A stretch of DNA of 64,000 nt from Calendula officinalis (Eukaryota; Streptophyta; Magnoliopsida; Asterales; Asteraceae): assembly GCA_963853835.1 (NCBI GenBank), contig OY970824.1, forward strand, positions 47,021,104-47,085,103, in the 5' to 3' direction. A program made the position numbers and the translations under genes. Below are positions 9,332 to 21,552 of the stretch, one piece after another. Below the pieces are notes generated by a model, which was not told where the DNA came from, ran no database searches, and was given only the letters and a program-made list of their open reading frames with translations. How positions within the stretch are numbered: the first letter of the stretch is position 1; every line of letters starts with the position of its first letter.

Positions 9332-9675
9332 ATGGATATTGAAGAGTTCGGGCCGAAGAGGGATGTTCCGGCCGAAGTGGTGTTCGGGCCGAAGTGGGAT
9401 GTTCGGGCCGAAGTGGTGTTCGGGCTGAAGTTCGGTGTTCGGGCCGAGAATGATGTTCGGGCCGAGGTCGGAGTTCGGGCCGAGGTTGAAGTTCGGGCCG
9501 AGGTTGAAGTTCGGGCCGAAAATGAAGTTCGGGCCGGGAACAGTGAAGAGTTCGGGCCGAACTTGATCTTGGCAGTGACGAACGAACCGGCTATTTTGGT
9601 TACTCGTGGGCGTGAAACGGACACCCGAGCTGAAAGTTATGAATGTTTTAGTATAGCACCTTTTGTCACACAATC
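9332..9675 (+). repeat. Type A monomer (exemplar)
   Basis: Type A is marked by TTCCGGCCG in the second subrepeat, TTCGGGCTGAAG in the fifth, GAGAATGATG in the sixth, and the subrepeat order GGTCGGA, GGTTGAA, GGTTGAA, which differs from type B. One subclass, including this copy, has linker TTGATCTTGGCAG (also at 10690, 13406, 17480, 41109, 46098, 48081, 51404); another has GGTCGTAG (9676, 11034, 13750, 15108, 43155, 51748). Type A dominates 9.3-19.5 kb and recurs elsewhere beside types D, B and E. Confidence 0.9.
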
Positions 9676-12600
9676 ATGGATATTGAAGAGTTCGGGCCGA
9701 AGAGGGATGTTCCGGCCGAAGTGGTGTTCGGGCCAAAGTGGGATGTTCGGGCCGAAGTGGTGTTCGGGCTGAAGTTCGGTGTTCGGGCCGAGAATGATGT
9801 TCGGGCCGAGGTCGTAGTTCGGGCCGAGGTTGAAGTTCGGGCCGAGGTTGAAGTTCGGGCCGAAAATGAAGTTCGGGCCGGGAACAGTGAAGAGTTCGGG
9901 CCGAACTTGTTCTTGGCAGTGACGAACGAACCAGCTATTTTGGTTACTCGTGGGCGTGAAACGGACACCCGAGCTGAAAGTTATGAATGTTTTAGTATAG
10001 CACCTTTTGTCACACAATCTTGGATATTGAAGAGTTCGGGCCGAAGAGGGATGTTCGGGCCGAAGTGGTGTTCGGGCCGAAGTGGGATGTTCGGGCCGAA
10101 GTGGTGTTAGGGCCGAAGTTCGGTGTTCGGGCCGAGGATGATGTTCGGGCCGAGGTCGGAGTTCGGGCCGAGGTTGAAGTTCGGGCCGAAAATGAAGTTC
10201 GGGCCGGGAACAGTGAAGAGTTCGGGCCGAACTTGTTCTTGGCAGAGACGAACGAACCAGCTATTTTGCTTACTCGTGGGCGTGAAACGGACACCCGAAC
10301 TGAAAGTTATGAATGTTTTAGTATAGCACCTTTTGTCACACAATCTTGGATATTGAAGAGTTCGGGCCGAAGTGGGATGTTCCGGCAGAAGTGGTGTTCG
10401 GGCCAAAGTGGGATGTTCGGGCCGAAGTGGTGTTCGGGCTGAAGTTCGGTGTTCGGGCCGAGAATGATGTTCGGGCCGAGGTCGTAGTTCGGGCCGAGGT
10501 TGAAGTTCGGGCCGAGGTTGAAGTTCGGGCCAAAAATGAAGTTCGGGCCGGGAACAGTGAAGAGTTCGGGCCGAACTTGTTCTTGGCAGTGACGAACGAA
10601 CCAGCTATTTTGGTTACTCGTGGGCGTGAAACGGACACCCGAGCTGAAAGTTATGAATGTTTTAGTATAGCACCTTTTGTCACACAATCATGGATATTGA
10701 AGAGTTCGGGCCGAAGAGGGATGTTCCGGCCGAAGTGGCGTTCGGGCCAAAGTGGGATGTTCGGGCCGAAGTGGTGTTCGGGCTGAAGTTCGGTGTTCGG
10801 GCCGAGAATGATGTTCGGGCCGAGGTCGGAGTTCGGGCCGAGGTTGAAGTTCGGGCCGAGGTTGAAGTTCGGGCCGAAAATGAAGTTCGGGCCGGGAACA
10901 GTGAAGAGTTCGGGCCGAACTTGATCTTGGCAGTGACGAACGAACCGGCTATTTTGGTTACTCGTGGGCGTGAAACGGACACCCGAGCTGAAAGTTATGA
11001 ATGTTTTAGTATAGCACCTTTTGTCACACAATCATGGATATTGAAGAGTTCGGGCCGAAGAGGGATGTTCCGGCCGAAGTGGTGTTCGGGCCAAAGTGGG
11101 ATGTTCGGGCCGAAGTGGTGTTCGGGCTGAAGTTCGGTGTTCGGGCCGAGAATGATGTTCGGGCCGAGGTCGTAGTTCGGGCCGAGGTTGAAGTTTGGGC
11201 CGAGGTTGAAGTTCGGGCCGAAAATGAAGTTCGGGCCGGGAACAGTGAAGAGTTCGGGCCGAACTTGTTCTTGGCAGTGACGAACGAACCAGCTATTTTG
11301 GTTACTCGTGGGCGTGAAACGGACACCCGAGCTGAAAGTTATGAATGTTTTAGTATAGCACCTTTTGTCACACAATCTTGGATATTGAAGAGTTCGGGCC
11401 GAAGAGGGATGTTCGGGCCGAAGTGGTGTTCGGGCCGAAGTGGGATGTTCGGGCCGAAGTGGTGTTAGGGCCGAAGTTCGGTGTTCGGGCCGAGGATGAT
11501 GTTCGGGCCGAGGTCGGAGTTCGGGCCGAGGTTGAAGTTCGGGCCGAAAATGAAGTTCGGGCCGGGAACAGTGAAGAGTTCGGGCCGAACTTGTTCTTGG
11601 CAGAGACGAACGAACCAGCTATTTTGCTTACTCGTGGGCGTGAAACGGACACCCGAACTGAAAGTTATGAATGTTTTAGTATAGCACCTTTTGTCACACA
11701 ATCTTGGATATTGAAGAGTTCGGGCCGAAGAGTGATGTTCGGGCTGAAGTTCGGTGTTCGGGCCGAGGATGATGTTCGGGCCGAGGTTGAAGTTCGGGCC
11801 GAGGTCGGAGTTCGGGCCGAGGTTGAAGTTCGGGCCGAAAATGAAGTTCGGGCCGGGAACAGTGAAGAGTTCGGGCCGAACTTGTTCTTGGCAGTGACGA
11901 ACGAACCAGCTATTTTGGTTACTCGTGGGCGTGAAACGGACACCCGAGCTGAAAGTTATGAATGTTTTAGTATAACACCTTTTGTCACACAATATTGGAT
12001 ATTGAAGAGTTCGTGCCGAAGAGGGATGTTCGGGCCGAAGTGGTGTTCGGGCCGAAGTGGGATGTTCGGGCCGAAGTGCTGTTCGGGCCGAAGTTCGGTG
12101 TTCGGGCAGAGCATGATGTTCGGGCCGAGATTGAAGTTCAGGCCGAGGTCGGAGTTCGGGCCGAGGTTGAAGTTCGGGCCGAGGTTGCTGTTCGGGCCGA
12201 AAATGAAGTTCGGGCCGGGAACAGTGAAGAGTTCGGGCCGAACTTGTTCTTGGCAGTGACGAACGAACCGGCTATTTTGGTTACTCGTGGGCGTGAAACG
12301 GACACCCGAGCTGAAAGTTATGAATGTTTTAGTATAGCACCTTTTGTCACACAATCTTGGATATTGAAGAGTTCGGGCCGAAGAGGGATGTTCCGGCCGA
12401 GGTGGTGTTCGGGCTGAAGTGGGATGTTCGGGCCGAAGTGGTGTTCGGGCTGAAGTTCGGTGTTCGGGCCGAGAATGATGTTCGGGCCGAGGTCGGAGTT
12501 CGGGCCGAGGTTGAAGTTCGGGCCGAGGTTGAAGTTCGGGCCGAAAATGAAGTTCGGGCCGGGAACAGTGAAGAGTTTGGGCCGAACTTGTTCTTGGCAG

Positions 12601-13405
12601 TGACGAACGAACCGGCTATTTTGGTTACTCGTGGGCGTGAAACGGACACCCGAGCTGAAAGTTATGAATGTTTTAGTATAGCTCCTTTTGTCATACAATC
12701 TTGGATATTGAAGAGTTCGGGCCGAAGAGGGATGTTCCGGCCGAAGTGGTGTTCGGGCCGAAGTGGTGTTCGGGCCGAAGTGGGATGTTCGGGCCGAAGT
12801 GGTGTTCGGGCTGAAGTTCGGTGTTCGGGCCGAGAATGATGTTCGGGCCGAGGTCGAAGTTCGGGCCGAGGTTGAAGTTTGGGCCGAGGTTGAAGTTCGG
12901 GCCGAAAATGAAGTTCGGGCCGGGAACAGTGAAGAGTTCGGGCCGAACTTGTTCTTGGCAGTGAGGAACGAACCAACTATTTTGGTTACTCGTGGGCGTG
13001 AAACGGACACCTGAGCTGAAAGTTATGAATGTTTTAGTATAGCACCTTTTGTCACACAATCATGGATATTGAAGAGTTCGGGCCGAAGAGGGATGTTCCG
13101 GCCGAAGTGGTGTTCGGGCCGAAGTGGGATGTTCGGGCCGAAGTGGTGTTCGGGCTGAAGTTCGGTGTTCGGGCCGAGAAGGATGTTCGGGCCGGGGTCG
13201 GAGTTCGGGCCGAGGTTGAAGTTCGGGCCGAGGTTGAAGTTCGGGCCGAAAATGAAGTTCGGGCCGGGAACAGTGAAGAGTTCGGGCCGAACTTGATCTT
13301 GGCAGTGACGAACGAACCGGCTATTTTGGTTACTCGTGGGCGTGAAACGGACACCTGAGCTGAAAGTTATGAATGTTTTAGTATAGCACCTTTTGTCACA
13401 CAATC
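9332..13405 (+). repeat. 12-monomer HOR of 4,074 bp, first copy
   Basis: Monomers start at 9332, 9676, 10020, 10346, 10690, 11034, 11378, 11704, 11995, 12357, 12701 and 13062. Landmarks that repeat 4,074 bp later are GTGTTAGGGCCGAAG (near 10107 and 11465), the 291-bp monomer at 11704, AGTATAACACC near 11970, ACAATATTGG near 11993 and GTGAGGAACG near 12962. Type A monomers dominate. Confidence 0.93.
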
Positions 13406-16400
13406 ATGGATATTGAAGAGTTCGGGCCGAAGAGGGATGTTCCGGCCGAAGTGGTGTTCGGGCCGAAGTGGGATGTTCGGGCCGAAGTGGTGTTCGGGCT
13501 GAAGTTCGGTGTTCGGGCCGAGAATGATGTTCGGGCCGAGGTCGGAGTTCGGGCCGAGGTTGAAGTTCGGGCCGAGGTTGAAGTTCGGGCCGAAAATGAA
13601 GTTCGGGCCGGGAACAGTGAAGAGTTCGGGCCGAACTTGATCTTGGCAGTGACGAACGAACCGGCTATTTTGGTTACTCGTGGGCGTGAAACGGACACCC
13701 GAGCTGAAAGTTATGAATGTTTTAGTATAGCACCTTTTGTCACACAATCATGGATATTGAAGAGTTCGGGCCGAAGAGGGATGTTCCGGCCGAAGTGGTG
13801 TTCGGGCCAAAGTGGGATGTTCGGGCCGAAGTGGTGTTCGGGCTGAAGTTCGGTGTTCGGGCCGAGAATGATGTTCGGGCCGAGGTCGTAGTTCTGGCCG
13901 AGGTTGAAGTTCGGGCCGAGGTTGAAGTTCGGGCCGAAAATGAAGTTCGGGCCGGGAACAGTGAAGAGTTCGGGCCGAACTTGTTCTTGGCAGTGACGAA
14001 CGAACCAGCTATTTTGGTTACTCGTGGGCGTGAAACGGACACCCGAGCTGAAAGTTATGAATGTTTTAGTATAGCACCTTTTGTCACACAATCTTGGATA
14101 TTGAAGAGTTCGGGCCGAAGAGGGATGTTCGGGCCGAAGTGGTGTTCGGGCCGAAGTGGGATGTTCGGGCCGAAGTGGTGTTAGGGCCGAAGTTCGGTGT
14201 TCGGGCCGAGGATGATGTTCGGGCCGAGGTCGGAGTTCGGGCCGAGGTTGAAGTTCGGGCCGAAAAAGAAGTTCGGGCCGGGAACAGTGAAGAGTTCGGG
14301 CCGAACTTGTTCTTGGCAGAGACGAACGAACCAGCTATTTTGTTTACTCGTGGGCGTGAAACGGACACCCGAACTGAAAGTTATGAATGTTTTAGTATAG
14401 CACCTTTTGTCACACAATCTTGGATATTGAAGAGTTCGGGCCGAAGAGGGATGTTCCGGCCGAAGTGGTGTTCGGGCCAAAGTGGGATGTTCGGGCCGAA
14501 GTGGTGTTCGGGCTGAAGTTCGGTGTTCGGGCCGAGAATGATGTTCGGGCCGAGGTCGTAGTTCGGGCCGAGGTTGAAGTTCGGGCCGAGGTTGAAGTTC
14601 GGGCCGAAAATGAAGTTCGGGCCGGGAACAGTGAAGAGTTCGGGCCGAACTTGTTCTTGGCAGTGACGAACGAACCAGCTATTTTGGTTACTCGTGGGCG
14701 TGAAACGGACACCCGAGCTGAAAGTTATGAATGTTTTAGTATAGCACCTTTTGTCACACAATCATGGATATTGAAGAGTTCGGGCCGAAGAGGGATGTTC
14801 CGGCCGAAGTGGCGTTCGGGCCAAAGTGGGATGTTCGGGCCGAAGTGGTGTTCGGGCTGAAGTTCGGTGTTCGGGCCGAGAATGATGTTCGGGCCGAGGT
14901 CGGAGTTCGGGCCGAGGTTGAAGTTCGGGCCGAGGTTGAAGTTCGGGCCGAAAATGAAGTTCGGGCCGGGAACAGTGAAGAGTTCGGGCCGAACTTGATC
15001 TTGGCAGTGACGAACGAACCGGCTATTTTGGTTACTCGTGGGCGTGAAACGGACACCCGAGCTGAAAGTTATGAATGTTTTAGTATAGCACCTTTTGTCA
15101 CACAATCATGGATATTGAAGAGTTCGGGCCGAAGAGGGATGTTCCGGCCGAAGTGGTGTTCGGGCCAAAGTGGGATGTTCGGGCCGAAGTGGTGTTCGGG
15201 CTGAAGTTCGGTGTTCGGGCCGAGAATGATGTTCGGGCCGAGGTCGTAGTTCGGGCCGAGGTTGAAGTTTGGGCCGAGGTTGAAGTTCGGGCCGAAAATG
15301 AAGTTCGGGCCGGGAACAGTGAAGAGTTCGGGCCGAACTTGTTCTTGGCAGTGACGAACGAACCAGCTATTTTGGTTACTCGTGGGCGTGAAACGGACAC
15401 CCGAGCTGAAAGTTATGAATGTTTTAGTATAGCACCTTTTGTCACACAATCTTGGATATTGAAGAGTTCGGGCCGAAGAGGGATGTTCGGGCCGAAGTGG
15501 TGTTCGGGCCGAAGTGGGATGTTCGGGCCGAAGTGGTGTTAGGGCCGAAGTTCGGTGTTCGGGCCGAGGATGATGTTCGGGCCGAGGTCGGAGTTCGGGC
15601 CGAGGTTGAAGTTCGGGCCGAAAATGAAGTTCGGGCCGGGAACAGTGAAGAGTTCGGGCCGAACTTGTTCTTGGCAGAGACGAACGAACCAGCTATTTTG
15701 CTTACTCGTGGGCGTGAAACGGACACCCGAACTGAAAGTTATGAATGTTTTAGTATAGCACCTTTTGTCACACAATCTTGGATATTGAAGAGTTCGGGCC
15801 GAAGAGTGATGTTCGGGCTGAAGTTCGGTGTTCGGGCCGAGGATGATGTTCGGGCCGAGGTTGAAGTTCGGGCCGAGGTCGGAGTTCGGGCCGAGGTTGA
15901 AGTTCGGGCCGAAAATGAAGTTCGGGCCGGGAACAGTGAAGAGTTCGGGCCGAACTTGTTCTTGGCAGTGACGAACGAACCAGCTATTTTGGTTACTCGT
16001 GGGCGTGAAACGGACACCCGAGCTGAAAGTTATGAATGTTTTAGTATAACACCTTTTGTCACACAATATTGGATATTGAAGAGTTCGTGCCGAAGAGGGA
16101 TGTTCGGGCCGAAGTGGTGTTCGGGCCGAAGTGGGATGTTCGGGCCGAAGTGCTGTTCGGGCCGAAGTTCGGTGTTCGGGCAGAGCATGATGTTCGGGCC
16201 GAGGTTGAAGTTCAGGCCGAGGTCGGAGTTCGGGCCGAGGTTGAAGTTCGGGCCGAGGTTGCTGTTCGGGCCGAAAATGAAGTTCGGGCCGGGAACAGTG
16301 AAGAGTTCGGGCCGAACTTGTTCTTGGCAGTGACGAACGAACCGGCTATTTTGGTTACTCGTGGGCGTGAAACGGACACCCGAGCTGAAAGTTATGAATG

Positions 16401-17479
16401 TTTTAGTATAGCACCTTTTGTCACACAATCTTGGATATTGAAGAGTTCGGGCCGAAGAGGGATGTTCCGGCCGAGGTGGTGTTCGGGCTGAAGTGGGATG
16501 TTCGGGCCGAAGTGGTGTTCGGGCTGAAGTTCGGTGTTCGGGCCGAGAATGATGTTCGGGCCGAGGTCGGAGTTCGGGCCGAGGTTGAAGTTCGGGCCGA
16601 GGTTGAAGTTCGGGCCGAAAATGAAGTTCGGGCCGGGAACAGTGAAGAGTTTGGGCCGAACTTGTTCTTGGCAGTGACGAACGAACCAGCTATTTTGGTT
16701 ACTCGTGGGCGTGAAACGGACACCCGAGCTGAAAGTTATGAATGTTTTAGTATAGCTCCTTTTGTCACACAATCTTGGATATTGAAGAGTTCGGGCCGAA
16801 GAGGGATGTTCCGGCCGAAGTGGTGTTCGGGCCGAAGTGGTGTTCGGGCCGAAGTGGGATGTTCGGGCCGAAGTGGTGTTCGGGCTGAAGTTCGGTGTTC
16901 GGGCCGAGAATGATGTTCGGGCCGAGGTCGAAGTTCGGGCCGAGGTTGAAGTTTGGGCCGAGGTTGAAGTTCGGGCCGAAAATGAAGTTCGGGCCGGGAA
17001 CAGTGAAGAGTTCGGGCCGAACTTGTTCTTGGCAGTGAGGAACGAACCAACTATTTTGGTTACTCGTGGGCGTGAAACGGACACCTGAGCTGAAAGTTAT
17101 GAATGTTTTAGTATAGCACCTTTTGTCACACAATCATGGATATTGAAGAGTTCGGGCCGAAGAGGGATGTTCCGGCCGAAGTGGTGTTCGGGCCGAAGTG
17201 GGATGTTCGGGCCGAAATGGTGTTCGGGCTGAAGTTCGGTGTTCGGGCCGAGAATGATGTTCGGGCCGGGGTCGGAGTTCGGGCCGAGGTTGAAGTTCGG
17301 GCCGAGGTTGAAGTTCGGGCTGAAAATGAAGTTCGGGCCGGGAACAGTGAAGAGTTCGGGCCGAACTTGATCTTGGCAGTGACGAACGAACCGGCTATTT
17401 TGGTTACTCGTGGGCGTGAAACGGACACCTGAGCTGAAAGTTATGAATGTTTTAGTATAGCACCTTTTGTCACACAATC
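13406..17479 (+). repeat. 12-monomer HOR of 4,074 bp, second copy
   Basis: This copy has the same twelve monomers, with starts at 13406, 13750, 14094, 14420, 14764, 15108, 15452, 15778, 16069, 16431, 16775 and 17136. Scattered single-base differences from the first copy are visible, for example GAAAAAGAAG near 14274 and TTTGTTTACTCG near 14340. Confidence 0.93.
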
Positions 17480-19851
17480 ATGGATATTGAAGAGTTCGGG
17501 CCGAAGAGGGATGTTCCGGCCGAAGTGGTGTTCGGGCCGAAGTGGGATGTTCGGGCCGAAGTGGTGTTCGGGCTGAAGTTCGGTGTTCGGGCCGAGAATG
17601 ATGTTCGGGCCGAGGTCGGAGTTCGGGCCGAGGTTGAAGTTCGGGCCGAGGTTGAAGTTCGGGCCGAAAATGAAGTTCGGGCCGGGAACAGTGAAGAGTT
17701 CGGGCCGAACTTGATCTTGGCAGTGACGAACGAACCGGCTATTTTGGTTACTCGTGGGCGTGAAACGGACACCCGAGCTGAAAGTTATGAATGTTTTAGT
17801 ATAGCACCTTTTGTCACACAATCATGGATATTGAAGAGTTCGGGCCGAAGAGGGATGTTCCGGCCGAAGTGGTGTTCGGGCCAAAGTGGGATGTTCGGGC
17901 CGAAGTGGTGTTCGGGCTGAAGTTCGGTGTTCGGGCCGAGAATGATGTTCGGGCCGAGGTCGTAGTTCGGGCCGAGGTTGAAGTTTGGGCCGAGGTTGAA
18001 GTTCGGGCCGAAAATGAAGTTCGGGCCGGGAACAGTGAAGAGTTCGGGCCGAACTTGTTCTTGGCAGTGACGAACGAACCAGCTATTTTGGTTACTCGTG
18101 GGCGTGAAACGGACACCCGAGCTGAAAGTTATGAATGTTTTAGTATAGCACCTTTTGTCACACAATCTTGGATATTGAAGAGTTCGGGCCGAAGAGGGAT
18201 GTTCGGGCCGAAGTGGTGTTCGGGCCGAAGTGGGATGTTCGGGCCGAAGTGGTGTTAGGGCCGAAGTTCGGTGTTCGGGCCGAGGATGATGTTCGGGCCG
18301 AGGTCGGAGTTCGGGCCGAGGTTGAAGTTCGGGCCGAAAATGAAGTTCGGGCCGGGAACAGTGAAGAGTTCGGGCCGAACTTGTTCTTGGCAGAGACGAA
18401 CGAACCAGCTATTTTGCTTACTCGTGGGCGTGAAACGGACACCCGAACTGAAAGTTATGAATGTTTTAGTATAGCACCTTTTGTCACACAATCTTGGATA
18501 TTGAAGAGTTCGGGCCGAAGAGTGATGTTCGGGCTGAAGTTCGGTGTTCGGGCCGAGGATGATGTTCGGGCCGAGGTTGAAGTTCGGGCCGAGGTCGGAG
18601 TTCGGGCCGAGGTTGAAGTTCGGGCCGAAAATGAAGTTCGGGCCGGGAACAGTGAAGAGTTCGGGCCGAACTTGTTCTTGGCAGTGACGAACGAACCAGC
18701 TATTTTGGTTACTCGTGGGCGTGAAACGGACACCCGAGCTGAAAGTTATGAATGTTTTAGTATAACACCTTTTGTCACACAATATTGGATATTGAAGAGT
18801 TCGTGCCGAAGAGGGATGTTCGGGCCGAAGTGGTGTTCGGGCCGAAGTGGGATGTTCGGGCCGAAGTGCTGTTCGGGCCGAAGTTCGGTGTTCGGGCAGA
18901 GCATGATGTTCGGGCCGAGGTTGAAGTTCAGGCCGAGGTCGGAGTACGGGCCGAGGTTGAAGTTCGGGCCGAGGTTGCTGTTCGGGCCGAAAATGAAGTT
19001 CGGGCCGGGAACAGTGAAGAGTTCGGGCCGAACTTGTTCTTGGCAGTGACGAACGAACCGGCTATTTTGGTTACTCGTGGGCGTGAAACGGACACCCGAG
19101 CTGAAAGTTATGAATGTTTTAGTATAGCACCTTTTGTCACACAATCTTGGATATTGAAGAGTTCGGGCCGAAGAGGGATGTTCCGGCCGAGGTGGTGTTC
19201 GGGCTGAAGTGGGATGTTCGGGCCGAAGTGGTGTTCGGGCTGAAGTTCGGTGTTCGGGCCGAGAATGATGTTCGGGCCGAGGTCGGAGTTCGGGCCGAGG
19301 TTGAAGTTCGGGCCGAGGTTGAAGTTCGGGCCGAAAATGAAGTTCGGGCCGGGAACAGTGAAGAGTTTGGGCCGAACTTGTTCTTGGCAGTGACGAACGA
19401 ACCGGCTATTTTGGTTACTCGTGGGCGTGAAACGGACACCCGAGCTGAAAGTTATGAATGTTTTAGTATAGCTCCTTTTGTCACACAATCTTGGATATTG
19501 AAGAGTTCGGGCCGAAGAGGGATGTTCCGGCCGAAGTGGTGTTCGGGCCGAAGTGGTGTTCGGGCCGAAGTGGGATGTTCGGGCCGAAGTGGTGTTCGGG
19601 CTGAAGTTCGGTGTTCGGGCCGAGAATGATGTTCGGGCCGAGGTCGAAGTTCGGGCCGAGGTTGAAGTTTGGGCCGAGGTTGAAGTTCGGGCCGAAAATG
19701 AAGTTCGGGCCGGGAACAGTGAAGAGTTCGGGCCGAACTTGTTCTTGGCAGTGAGGAACGAACCAACTATTTTGGTTACTCGTGGGCGTGAAACGGACAC
19801 CTGAGCTGAAAGTTATGAATGTTTTAGTATAGCACCTTTTGTCACACAATC
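17480..19851 (+). repeat. Shortened third copy of the 12-monomer HOR (7 monomers)
   Basis: The monomer at 17480 matches 13406 at offset 4,074. From 17824 the match moves to offset 2,716 (17824 with 15108, 18168 with 15452, 18785 with 16069, 19553 with 16837), an exact 8-monomer distance. A second unequal exchange, shorter by four monomers than the first, would explain this. The copy ends at 19852, where the flanking type changes. Confidence 0.9.
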
Positions 19852-21552
19852 TTGGATATTGAAGAGTTCGGGCCGGAGAGTGATGTTCGGGCCGAAGTGG
19901 TGTTCGGGCCGAAGTGTGATGTTCGGGCCGAAGTGGTGTTCGGGCCTAAGTTTGGTGTTCGGGACGAGGATGATGTTCGGGCCGAGGTTGACGTTCGGGC
20001 CGAGGTCGGAGTTCGGGCCGAGGTTGAAGTTCGGGCCGAAAATGAAGTTCGGGCCGGGAACAGTGAAGAGTTCGGGCCGAACTTGTTCTTGGCAGTGACG
20101 AACGAACCAGCTATTTTGGTTACTCGTGGGCGTGAAACGGACACCCGAGCTGAAAGTTATGAATGTTTTAGTATAGCACCTTTTGTCACACAATCGTGGA
20201 TATTGAAGAGTTCCTGCCGAAGAGGGATGTTCGGGCCGAAGTGGTGTTCGGGCCGAAGTTCGGTGTTCGGGCCGAGCATGATGTTCGGGCCGAGGTTGAA
20301 GTTCGGGCCGAGGTCGGAGTTCGGGCCGAGGTTGAAGTTCGGGCCGAGGTTGAAGTTCGGGCCGAAAATGAAGTTCGGGCCGGGAACAGTGAAGAGTTCG
20401 GGCCGAACTTGTTCTTGGCAGTGACGAACGAACCAGCTATTTTGGTTACTCGTGGGCGTGAAACGGACACCCGAGCTGAAAGTTATGAATGTTTTAGTAT
20501 AGCACCTTTTGTCACACAATCTTGGATATTGAAGAGTTCGGACCGAAGAGGGATGTTCCGGCCGAAGTGGTGTTCGGGCCGAAGTGGGATGTTCGGGCCG
20601 AAGTGGTGTTCGGGCTGAAGTTCGGTGTTCGGGCCGAGAATGATGTTCGGGCCGAGGTCGGAGTTCGGGCCGAGGTTGAAGTTCGGGCCGAGGTTGAAGT
20701 TCGGGCCGAAAATGAAGTTCGGGCCGGGAACAATGAAGAGTTCGGGCCGAACTTGTTCTTGGCAGTGACGAACGAACCAGCTATTTTGGTTACTCGTGGG
20801 CGTGAAACAGACACCTAAGCTGAAAGTTATGAATTTTTTAGTATAGCACCTTTTGTCACACAATCTTGGATATTGAAGAGTTCGGGCCGAAGAGGGATGT
20901 TCGGGCCGAAGTGGTGTTCGGGCCGAAGTGGGATGTTCGGGCCGAAGTGGTGTTCGGGCCGAAGTTCGGTGTTCGGGCCGAGGATGATGTTCGGGCCGAG
21001 GTTGAAGTTTGGGCCGAGGTCGGAGTTCGGGCCGAGGTTGAAGTTCGGGCCGAAAATGAAGTTCGGGCCGGGAACAGTGAAGAGTTCGGGCCGAACTTGT
21101 TCTTGGCAGTGACGAACGAACCAGCTATTTTTCTTACTCGTGGGCGTGAAACGGACACCCGAACTGAAAGTTATGAATGTTTTAGTATAGCACCTTTTGT
21201 CACACAAACTTGGATATTGAAGAGTTCGGACCGAAGAGTGATGTTCCGGCCGAAGTGGTGTTCGGGCCGAAGTGGGATGTTCGGGCCGAAGTGGTGTTCG
21301 GGCTGAAGTTCGGTGTTCGACCCGAGAATGATGTTCGGGCCGAGGTCGGAGTTCGGGCGAGGTTGAAGTTCGGGCCGAGGTTGAAGTTCGGGCCGAAAAT
21401 GAAGTTCGGGCCGGGAACAGTGAAGAGTTCGGGCCGAACTAGTTCTTGGCAGTGACGAACGGACCAGCTATTTTGGTTACTCGTGGGCGTGAAACGGACA
21501 CCTGAGCTGAAAGTTATGAATTTTTTAGTATAGCACCTTTTGTCACACAATC
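19852..21552 (+). repeat. Bridge segment related to 6084-6753
   Basis: Five monomers start at 19852, 20196, 20522, 20866 and 21210. The first shares GGGCCGGAGAG, GGGCCTAAGTTTGG, GGGACGAGG and GGTTGACG with 6084 (offset 13,768), and the second shares TTCCTGCCGAAG with 6428. The 20196 copy has the more consensus-like bases where 6428 has TTCGGGTCG and GAGCATGTTG. The last monomer has GTTCGACCCGAG near 21317 and a base loss in GGGCGAGG near 21355. Confidence 0.85.
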
